From: Mytilus edulis | Taxonomy: Eukaryota > Mollusca > Bivalvia > Mytilida > Mytilidae | Assembly (NCBI RefSeq): GCF_963676685.1 | Contig: NC_092355.1 | Coordinates: forward strand, 73,561,176-73,625,175 | DNA length: 64,000 nucleotides | Direction: 5' to 3' | In this document: in pieces, positions 37,801-49,800 of the stretch | How the letters are laid out: each line of letters starts with the position of its first letter | Numbering within the stretch: position 1 is the stretch's first letter | The notes under the pieces: generated by a model | The model's database searches: none | What the model was told of the DNA's origin: nothing | Seen by the model: only the letters and a program-made list of their open reading frames with translations | Made by a program: the position numbers and the translations under genes

Positions 37801-40800
37801 GCCCCTGACTGCTTATAATCTTGAAATTCTTTAAAAACGAATGCATCTCAACAAAGGCCATTAAAACAACAAATTGTGAATAAAATTGCTGTGCACATCA
37901 TTTTTCAAACGATAAGAAATATTGGTAATTTAAAACAATGCGAAAAACATAATAACATACTTTTTCTGATATTTTTTTGCTGTAATGAAAAATAACAAAT
38001 CTTAAACTATAAAAAGTACAAAGGCGTTCTATAATTTCCATTCAAATAAATAAAAAAAATGAATTCTTATTAAACAAAAAACAAAAGTTTATGCATACTT
38101 ATCCATCAGCTATTCACATTTGATACAAAATAACTTATCAAAAGGTATTTTAATGACTGATTGCAATTGATATTGCATTATGTGAAATATGACAGGAAAT
38201 ATTTGCATTTTAGGCAACATGTACACTTTTTTTTTTATCTTTTCCATAAAATCTAGCATATTTTGTGAATAACAAACAAACATGATGTACAAAAAGTACT
38301 GAAATCTGATGGCAGTTTGTAATTTGTATTAAAATAAAGAAATAATTGCAATCTCATCCCCCCGCCCCCCCATCAAAAAAAGTTTATAAGAAAAGACTTC
38401 AAACTTATCTTGAGGCTTTTAAAATAAAAGATTAAAAAAACAAGTGAAACTGCGAGCTACTGCTCACTGATGATACCCCCGCCGCAAGTGGATAATATTA
38501 ATAGTGTAAAAATATGCAAGTGTTCGGTAAACTGGAAGTTGTCCAGTGATGAATCTGAAAACGCATCACACGGTATAGCTGACTTATATAAATCCTGAGA
38601 CCAAATTTCAGAAATCCTTGTATTGTAGTTCCTGAGAAAAATGTGACGAAAATTTTCAACTTGGCTATCATATGTAAAATCAGACAAGTGTTCGGTAAAC
38701 AGGAAGTTGTCAAGTGATGAATCTGAAAACGCATCACACGGTATGGCTGACATATATAAATGTTGATACCAAATTCCAGAAGGGTGGATGTGTAGTTCCT
38801 GAGAAAAATGTGACGAAAGTTTCATGGGACGGACTGACTGACGGACGGACGGACTGATGGACAGACAGAGGTAAAACAGTATACCCCCCCTTTTTAAAAG
38901 CGGGGGTATAAAAAATGCATTAATTTTTATTGAAAGAAGATGAAATTGTTAAATAGAGTACTTTTTTAAACGACAAGATTTTACCTCAGATAAGTGTTGC
39001 ATTACTACATTAATGTTTCGAGTATATCATTATTCTGAACTTATGTAATTTATTTCGCTAAAATTAGAAAAATTAAATGAATATGAAGTAATACATATGA
39101 GTAGAGAAAAGTTATTTATATTTATTTATTTGTTATTCCAACTTAGACGATTATATGGAAAGCCTCAGCTGTCATATATTAGAGATTTACATAACGTTAT
39201 GCTGAAGCTTCCAATGTAAAGTTAATACAGCCTGTCAGATGATGAATTAAATCATCAAAATGAAAACTTTTAATAATAAAGTGCTAAGTTGAATCTGCGT
39301 TGTGTTGACTTGCAACTTCAAGTGTTGATGTTGTGAAAGCATCATGGTAAGCCACGGCGTTATGATGATCTGCTTATAACACGTAACGTTGAGTTGAAAT
39401 TACATACTGTTAGGTTGACATTATACGATGTTAACTTGATACTGGATAATGCTTAGACGTACTCTCAGATTGCTAGGATAACAAATAAAACGAAAAGTTG
39501 AACTTCATGATGTTGACTTATTATTGATGAATGTAAATGGCATTTATCCGTTTCAGATCCGTTCATCATTCATTTTCTCCTGCGTTTAACGTAAAAATGG
39601 GGAAGCATCTAATTTTTTTCATATTTTTTTTTCTTTAAATTTTCTATTGATTCATATTTCGTATTTGTATATTAAGCAAAAAATACTGATATATCAGGAG
39701 ATACACACCAGATATTATGTGTAAATTATTAAATAAAGTATTGTGCAATGGCAAAATATTTAATTGCATAGTATTGCGCTATAGCATAGTATTACTCATT
39801 AGCAAGAAATATTCAATTGCACCGAATAGCGCAATAGCATTTACAGAGGTGGATCCAACCAATTTTAAAAAGGGGGGTTCCAACCCAGAACAAAGGGGGT
39901 TCCAACTATATGTTTCTATTTAAATGCATTGATCGTCCAAAAAAGGGGGTTCCAAACCCCGGAACCCTCCCCTGGATCCGCCACAGTCAAGACATCTTCA
40001 TTTTCAGACTATTTTGCAATAGCACAATATTGGACCAGAAAGAAATCTTCGATTGCACATTATTGCGCAATAGCAAAAATAAAAAACGATTGGAAATGAA
40101 TACAATTATTTCAACCCATTTCAGATTATAAAGATCTTTCACCACATTTATTATGTGTCAGAAACCTATATTATGTTCAAAGTTTGATCAAAATCCAAAT
40201 TCAGACTATATCAAGCTTAAATAATGTGTCGAGACTTGCACAAACTGTTCAGGGTTCGACCACTGTGGTCGAATCAGGCTGCGCTCAGCGAAGCATTTTT
40301 TTTAGTTATTGTACCACAATCAACCTTGAGCAAAATTCAAGTATGCATCTATGTCCAGTCAGAACGGGGCGTATAAAGAGAGTCAGTGCCACGATCTCTG
40401 CACGATGAATTTTGCCATTTTGGCCATACGCCAATGCTGCTCTCGAAAAACAGGACAATGTAAAACGCTGAATTTTAAGTTTTAGCATTTACCTACGGAA
40501 CGCTGAAAATATTTGAATACTTGGAAGTCAAGTAAATATAAGAACCGAATCATTTTAAGAGGTGTTTGACCAAAAGGAAAGTTGAAATATCAAATTCCAT
40601 TTAAGTAGATATAAGAAGATGTGGTATGAGTGCCAATGAAAAAACTCTCCATTCAAATCACAATTTAAAAATGTAAACCATTATAGGTCAAAGTATGGTC
40701 TTCAACGTTAACGCGGAGCCTTTTCTCAGACAGAACAGTACCACTTTGACCAAAGGAGTTGAAACCTTAGTTTTTTTGTAAAACGACCTATTCTAAATTA

Positions 40801-43800
40801 TCGATTGTTGGTTGCCAGTGGCAAATATTGCATGTTTGTTCAAGATAATAACAAATTAACATGGTATACAACAGGTAGAACAGGTAATAACAGTCTGTTC
40901 ATGATGCTGATCGGCATATTTATATGCCACTAGAAAATGAGGATATATTTAATAGGGACAGAAATCTTCCCTTGCAACGAGTCACTGCAGGGGTTCTTAA
41001 CGTGAAGAGTACTTGGCCTCATTTTGACAAGACTTAGCAATGTTCTTTTTCTTAACTGAAATTTGATTGTTGTGCGATAACTTAAAAATGCACAAATTAC
41101 AAGCACGGAAATATCACTTAATGCAACAATAAATCTGGTTCCCTTTCTTGGCTAAACAGTGACAGTCCGTCGGAAGGGGACCATAAATGGCTGACCCGTG
41201 TTAAGAGAGAGACATATATCTTGCACGTAAAAGGCACCCTTGTAGATCTCGAAAAAGAGCATGGCAATGCCGCTACAAGGCAGCACTCGCACCCGCAAAG
41301 TGGAAAGGGATTAAATATAAACTTTTTAGAATTTCAATTTTCAAAATGCCGACACCTACAAATTAATAGATGGAAGCATAATCTACAGCGGCAACTATTA
41401 CATAGATTTGCAACCTAAAAAATATTATGGTATACTTTTATATGATATGAATGTATTGAGCTTCAAAATGAAAGCAGAACGATGAGTTGGATGGTAACGT
41501 TTACTTTATTTGGCCTTTTTGATTATATTTGATTTGGTCTTTTTAACTTTATTTGCTTTGAGCGTGACTGCATGGTTCGTTTTTTGTAGACGAAACGCGA
41601 GACTGGTTCAAATACAAAATTTCCAACTGGGTGTCTATCTATGATAAGTTTTTTACATATATTATAACAGTTTCCTTGCTCCAAGCTACTAATTTTTGAT
41701 CTCTAAGTTACTCTAGGCGGCTAGCAGTGTTAAACAGATATCAACAACCTCCAACATTCGCGGCTAGCACAACGTTCTTAGCGACACCATAAATTAAAAG
41801 TTTCTTCCGTATCAATACTTTGAACTGAAATCAAGGATAAAAGGCAATATATTATCAATATGCAATCGATAAAAAATGAAAACAAAATGTTGCAAATTGC
41901 ACGAGACCGAAGCGCTTTTTCTGGATCTACCTTTTCAGGAACGTCCAAAGCCGTATATTTGAAAGCGAACAGTTTAGTAAGATCCAAAATAGTTAATTAA
42001 AGTTAATCGTTCTAAATGTACTTGAATTTCGATGATTTCATTTGTCAACATGATTGCATATATAGTCAGAGCTCCAGATAAGAATTCACAAATTGGGGTT
42101 TTTACCCACCATTTTGTAACGTAATTGGGTGATAAAGATTTTTAATTGCATTATCAATTTCAGTTCACCCCTCAAGCAAATATCAAATTGGGTTTTTAAC
42201 CACTAAGCTCCTTTATGTATTGGGTTTTTTCATCAACACAATATTGAATATTCAGGCATGTTATATTCACATTATATCTTCCATCTTGAATATGTGCTAG
42301 CTGTTTTATTTAGTTTATTTACTGACGAGCAATTGTACATTTTATTTATGTCCCGTTTTAAACGTTCTTCCAGTTTTTTTTTTATTTTCTCATAGCTGGT
42401 GTCACTAGTTGGACAGTAACTAATTACCTTTCTAGATCCCATATGATCACCCTACAGTTTAGTTGGGGTAGGCGTTGGCTGGCTTAGTGTTTAGATTTTT
42501 ATGAGAAATTTAGGTGATGTGAGAAAGTTTTGCCAGTAATCTCACCTATTTGCCAGAAAAAAATAATAAGGGGTTCCCAGATTTGAGATATACCTTTCAC
42601 TTTTTCCAACTGATTTCGTTTTTGACTTAACCCCGTATTTATCTTTCTAGCAATGTTATTGTTAAGGTATGCAAACATGCACGTGCGTTTGATGGATGCT
42701 TCATAAAAACACTAGCTGAGTTTTGTTATTATCGTAACTTTCCCTAAGCTATCACTAAGAAGATGAAGGTGTCAGACCACCAATTACTCCCTCCAATTTA
42801 GAACGTATGTAAAAGTAGTCCTACTTTGACACAAAATAGTGCTTTTGATGTCATTGTTTACTTAAACTAACCAACAAATTTGCAGAAATGAAACTTTTAG
42901 TGAAAGGGAAATATATTTAGACCATTTTGAGCCAAAATTCACTTGTCTATGAGTTTGCATTAAAAATTCAGGATTAATGCGCTACATAGTACACTAATTT
43001 AAGATTTCCAGAAAACCGGGAGTTATTTTGGTAGTACCTGTCTTTTCAAAATCAGAAATTTGTTACAAGACTTTAAACATTGGTTGAAAATTGGCATGTA
43101 GGAAGGTGATACATGTACAATTCAGGATATACCTGGTTTCCTTGAAGTTAAACTTAAGGTAAAATATTTAGAAAGCTGTGAAAATTGCAAAATTTGGTTG
43201 AACAGATAGGGATTTTTAATTGGTGGTCTGACACCTGAAAACATGCGGACATTTACTTTCGTTTTATGATTATGTTATGTTATGATAAGTTCTGAGCAAT
43301 TCGAAAAAATATGAAAACATGACACACACTAATTGGATAAACGCCGAGAAGATCGAAATGTTTTCACATTCACGTGTACCTGTTGAGCAACGGAAAATTC
43401 CAACAGGGACCCATTTTATCTACTTGATGCAGGGCTCTATTTTTAGAACGAAAGGACATTTCCAATTATAAATATTATAAAATAGATTAACGCTACGACT
43501 GTAATCAGATAAGGGTAAATAACGCAAACGATAGCGAGTAAAAGCATTAAGAACTCATAGTTTTGGCATTTTATTGGGTTTTCCTTTGAATTAAGTGGGT
43601 TATTGAACCCTGCAATGGGCAATTGCATTGGATTTTTAATTATTTTTATTGCGTGATCACGCAAATACGCAGCTTATCTGGAGCTCTGATAGTAAAAGTC
43701 AAAAAGCCCCCCCCCAAAAAAAAATTGAAATCAAGTACATGTATAGAGCAATTTCATTGGTTAAAGTTCAGTTGAAAATATATATACACACTCAACCATA

Positions 43801-46800
43801 CCATACTACTCGGCGTAATGAGAGTTGTCCAGTTTTCACTGTTTTTCCTAAATGATGAGCGAATAGTTCTTAGTTATATATCTGAAACCCTAAGCTTATA
43901 AGAGATTTTTTTAAACGTAAATAAACTTTTTCGATGCAGGTTTAATAAGCGTACAACTGCCTGCCTTTGGTCTCATTCTAAAAAATAACTTTTAAATAAC
44001 AGTAATTGTTCATTTCATTTTGTTTCGTTTTGTTCCGCAGTTAACAGGTGCCCCTCTTTACGGCCCCTTTTTAATTTTGATATCTTCATCAATAACTATA
44101 AAAAAAAACTTTCATAAAAGCGAAATAATCAAAACTGCACGTTAAGTTAAAATCTATTAACGATATTAATAATTTTAAAATTTCAATTATTTGTTAAAAA
44201 ATTAAATTCCAAAATGCTAAAATTGGAAACTTTTCACAATTTTAAAATAATGTACGGACCGTACTGTAACAGTGTAAATAGAAAGTAGAATAATGTATTT
44301 TAAATGTATTCTCTTTTTAGATCATATTATTACAATGCATATGCGGCACTATTTGCAAGATACCTCAGGTCCTACATCAGTGGACCTTTTTTCCACCTTC
44401 GTGTCGTTTCGTGACAAAATAATGTTTGATAATAACATTGTGCAATCCTAGCTCAACACCACGTACTTTCAACTGTACGTCGTGTAATTACTAGTGAGCA
44501 TATTGTATGGTTAGCTTATTATGACATTATAGTGATATAACATTGTGCAATCCTAGCTCAACAACACGTACTTTCAACTGCACGTCGTGTAATTACTAGT
44601 GAGCATATTGTATAGTAAGCTTATCGTGACATAATAATGATATTACATTGTGCAATCCTACCTCAACAACACGTACTTTCAACTTTAAGTCGTGAAATTT
44701 CTAGTGAGCATATTGTATGGTTAGCTTATCGTGACATAATAATGATATATCATTGTGCAATCCTAGCTCAACAACATGTACCTTCTACTTTACGTCGTGT
44801 TATATCTAGTGAGCATATTGTATGGTTAGCTTATCATGACATAATAATGACATAACATTGTGCAATCCTAGCTCAACAACACGTACTTTCAACTACACGT
44901 CATGTTATTTCTAGTGAGCATATTGTATGGTTAGCTTATCATGACATTATAGTAATATAACAGTATGCTAGTTTAGCTTTACATCGTGTAGTTTAAAGTC
45001 TATGTACATTATGATAAACCTATCGTGACATTATAATGATATAACGTTGTGATATCTAAGCTTTACATTTATTAATAATAAGTCAACATAATAAAGTTCA
45101 ACTTTTCGTTTCATTTGTTATCCTAGCAATCTGAGAGTACGTCTAAGCATTATCCAGTATCAAGTTAACATCGTATAATGTCAACCTAACAGTATGTAGT
45201 TTCAACTCAACATTATGTGTTATAAGCAGATCATCATAACGCTGTGGCTTACCATGATGCTTTCACTACATCAACACTTGAAGTTGCAAGTCAACACAAC
45301 GCAGATTTAACTTAGCATTTTATTATTAAAAGTTTTCATTTTGATGATTTAATTCATCATCAGGCTGTATTAACTTTATATTGTAAGCTTCAGCATAACG
45401 TTATGCAAGTCTCTAATATATGACAGCTGAGGCTTTCCATTCGATTACAAATAATCTAATAAAGGTGTCTTCCTAAAGGTCTGCGTTCATCAAATGTAAA
45501 CATTGTGTAATTCAGTTTGCATCAGAATTTTTAAATATTTACGTTTCCATCCAATCCTTGCATAAAACTTATGTACTGATCGATCGCTGACCGTTGTCAC
45601 GGTTACTCTCACATAGCTTGTTTGACTTATCTGACGGATTCTATGGGTCATCCATCACCAATCACTCATTGATCAATCAAACATCCGTCAACGATCATTC
45701 ACGGATCAATCATGTTCACGTCAAACAGTAACGCCTAAGGTTGCAAGTACTGCATATCTGTATACCTCATCTATACCCTCCTATGTCTGTATACCCTATC
45801 CACACCTTTCTATATCTTTATACCCCATCCACATTCTCCTAGATCTGTATACCCCATCCACACCCTCCTATATCTGTATACCCCATTCACACCCTCCTAT
45901 ATCTGTATACCCCATTCACACCTTCCTATATATGTATACCCCATCCACATTCTCCTAGATCTGTATACCCCATCCACACCCTCCTATATCTGTATACCCC
46001 ATCCACACCCTCCTATATCTGTATACCCCATCCACACCCTCCTATATCTGTATACCCCATTCACACCTTCCTATATCTGTATACCCCATCCACATTCTCC
46101 TAGATCTGTATACCCCATCCACACCCTCCTATATCTGTATACCCCATCCACACCTTCCTATATCTGTATACCCCTTCCACACCTTCCTATATCTGTATAC
46201 CCCATCCACATTCTCCTAGATCTGTATACCTCATCCACACCCTCTTATATATGTATACCCCATTCACACCCTCCTATATCTGTATACCCCATCAACACCC
46301 TCCTATATCTGTATACCCCATCCACACCCTCCTATATCTGTATATCCTATCCACACCTTTCTATATCTGTATACCCCATCCACATTCTCCTAGATCTGTA
46401 TACCCCATCCACACCCTCCTATATATGTATACCCCATTCATACCCTCCTATATCTGTATACCCCATCAACACCCTCCTATATCTTTATACCCTATCCACA
46501 CCCTCCTATATCTGTATACCCCATCCACACCTTCCTAGATCTGTATACCCCATCCACATTCTCCTAGATCTGTATACCCCATCCACACCCTCCTATATAT
46601 GTATACCCCATCCACACCCTCCTATATCTGTATACCCCATCCACACCCTCCTATATATGTATACCCCATCCACATTCTCCTAGATCTGCATACCCCATCC
46701 ACACCCTTCTATAAATGAATACTGCATCTGCACCCTCCTCTATCTATATACCCCATTCACACCTTCCTATATCTGTATACCCCATCCACATTCTCCTAGA

Positions 46801-49800
46801 TCTGTATACCCTATCCACACCCTCCTATATCTGTATAACCCATCCACACCCTCCTATATCTGTATACCCATCCACACCCTCCCATATCTGTATAACCCAT
46901 CCACACCCTCCTAGATTTGTATACCCCATCCACATTCTCCTATATCTGTATACCCCATGCACACCCTTCTATATCTGTATACCCCATCCACACCCTCCTA
47001 TAAATGAATACCGCATCAGCACCCTCCTCTATCTGTATACCCCATCCACACCCTCCTATATCTGTATAACCCATCCACACCCTCCTATATCTGTATACCC
47101 ATCCACACCCTCCCATATCTGTATAACCCATCCACACCCTCCTATATCTGTTAACCCCATCCACACCCTCCTTTATCTGTATACCCCATCCACACCCTCC
47201 TATATCTGTATACCCCATCCACACCCTCCTATATATGAATACTGCATCAGCATCCTCCTATTTGTATACCCAATCCACACCCTCTGTAGATGTGGGTAAT
47301 AATAAAGTAATGAGACTGTAACCATATCTTATACATCATTTTAGTGATTCATTACTTAATAGTTGATCACTGGTCATATACTATAAAATATTACCTGACG
47401 TGTTGTAACTAAGGGACTGGCACGTCCTTGTTCTACCAGACATCTTGTGATCTGTAGATATCCCCTCTTAGCAGCTATATGTAAAGCTGTTTCTCCATCG
47501 CTCTATAATATAACCAAATAACATGTAACTATAATGTTCAATACTTTGTTATTAACATCAATAATATACAACATATCCTACAACTGACATTAAAACTTGT
47601 CTGATAAACTGGACAATGTTGTGTAATAAATATAAACAAAATATATATCACATGCATTAGTGGTCAAAACTGAATAAAATGACCAAATAAACAAACAATA
47701 AACATGTTTTGTTGTGAAATGTCAAAACTTCCATTAAACCTGATATCTTAAAAAAATATTTTTTTCAAGAAATGTGTAAAATAATTATATCAATGGATTC
47801 AGTAGAACAAAACAAGTAAAATGAGACCCCACTTTATATGATTCTTACAAATATTTGTTCGTTAAAACTGTCTGATTAACAACAGGAATTAGTGTAGATT
47901 CAGTATAATCATTCATTTTAATAAAATATTTTTTTTAAAGAAACATGAAAAGAGTTATATTTTCTGATTCAGAACAATAATACGAGTAAAATGAGACCCC
48001 ACTTGATATAATTATTACAAATATTTGTTCATTAAACTTGTCTAATTAACAACATAATTTAGTGTAGATTAAAAGTAATGTGATCAGACTAAGTAGATAA
48101 CATACCTCTGTGATGTCAATCTTACATCCTCTATCAATGAGGAGACTACAGATCTCCAGGCGTCCTCCCCTGGCAGCCTTCATTAATGCTGTCTGTCCAT
48201 ATCTCTGGAATAATACAACTGATATCAAAACTTGTCTGATAAACTGGACAATGTTGTGTAATAAATATAAACAAAATATATATCACATGAATCAGTGGTC
48301 AAAACTGAATAAAATGACCAGTCACACTTGTATTTATATTGTATATAAACAATAAATAAACATGTTTTGTTGTGAAATGTCAAAACTTCCATTAAACCTG
48401 ATATCTTAAAAAAAATTTTTTTTTCAAGAAATGTGTGAAATAATTATATCAATGGATTCAGTAGAACAAAACAAGTAAAATGAGACCCCACTTTATATGA
48501 TTCTTACAAATATTTGTTCATTAAAACTGTCTAATTAACAACATGATTTAGTGTAGATTAATCGTAAGGTGATCAGACTAAGTAGATAACATACATTTGT
48601 GATGTCGATCTTACATCCTCTATCAATGAGGAGACGACAGATCTCCAGGTGTCCTCCAATGGCAGCATACATTAATGCTGTCCCTCTAAACTGGAATAAT
48701 ACAACTGACATCAAAACTTGTCTGATAAACTGGACAATGTTGTGTAATAAATATAAACTAAATATATATCACATGAATCAGTGGTCAAAACTGAATAAAA
48801 TGACCAGTCACACTTGTATTTATATTGTATATAAACAATAAATAAACATGTTTTGTTGTGAAATGTCAAAACTTCCATAAAACCTGATATCTTAAAAAAA
48901 TATTTTTTTCAAGAAATGTGTAAAATAATTATATCAATGGATGCAGTAGAACAAAACAAGTAAAATGAGACCCCACTTTATATGATTCTTACAAATATTT
49001 GTTCGTTAAAACTGTCTGATTAACAACAGGAATTAGTGTAGATTCAGTATCATCATTCATTTTAATAAAATATATTTTTTAAGAAACATGAAAGAGAGTT
49101 ATATTTTCTGATTCAGAACAATTAACGAGTAAAATGAGACCCCACTTGATATAATTATTACAAATATTTGTTCATTAAACCTGTCTAATTAACAACATGA
49201 TTTAGTGTAGATTAATAGTAATGTGATCAGACTAAGTAGATAACATACATTTGTGATGTCGATCTTACATCCTCTATCAATGAGGAGGCGACAGATCTCC
49301 AGGTGTCCTTCACTGGCAGCATACATTAATGCTGTCCCTCCTAAACCCTGGAATAATACAACTGACATCAAAACTTGTCTGATAAACTGGACAATGTTGT
49401 GTAATATAAACAAAATATATATCACATGAATCAGTGGTCAAAACTCAATAAAATGACCAGTCACACTTGTATTTATATTCTACATAAACAACAAATAAAC
49501 AACAAGTTTTTGGTGAAATGTGAGAACTTCCATCAGAATTGTCATGTTAATTTTTTTTAGTTTTTTTTTAAGAAATGAATAAAATATTTATATCAATGGA
49601 TTCATTACAATTCTCTGAGTGAAATAACATCTCACTTTATATAATTCTAACAAGTATTTGTTGATGTAATGATTAAATCTGTCTGATTAACATGATTCAG
49701 AATAATGATCAATTTTTTTAAAAAGTAACATTTTCAAAGAAATACATGTATGAAAAATAGTTACATTTCCTGATTAAGTACGAGGAGACAAACAAAATGA

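Larger units (their letters stand above)
39154..45441. mobile_element. 6.3-kb element with ~380-bp terminal inverted repeats, 6-bp target duplication
   Basis: The arm 39154-39537 is the reverse complement of 45063-45441 at roughly 90% by eye. Outer ends read ATGGAAAGCCTCAGCTGTCA. The 6-base duplication cgatta is at 39148-39153 and 45442-45447. Long inverted ends with a 6-base duplication recall Polinton/Maverick remnants, and also some MULE or foldback elements. No capsid, polymerase, integrase or transposase was seen inside. The interior holds further insertions (39845-39990, 41150-41420, 42067-43688) and a 105-bp tandem array next to the right arm. Confidence 0.7.
36515..45752. mobile_element. 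DNA transposon with CAGTACTTGCAACC ends (Tc1/mariner-like TA target), heavily nested
   Basis: Left end CAGTACTTGCAACCTTAG continuing with cgcaactgttt. The right end, read inward, is CAGTACTTGCAACCTTAG then gcgttactgttt, so about 30 bases match with three changes; atcaatca/tgattgat words recur inside both ends. Flanked by TA (36513-36514) and CA (45753-45754). Removing the element with one TA restores cctcctatatctgtatacc, the minisatellite consensus. Ends beginning CAGT next to TA fit Tc1/mariner, but no transposase is visible. Its own body is about 2.2 kb; the rest is later insertions. Confidence 0.6.

Noticed and set aside
44637-44855. 72-codon ORF in the 105-bp array
   Set aside because: 105 is a multiple of three; the frame stops outside the array and has no relatives.
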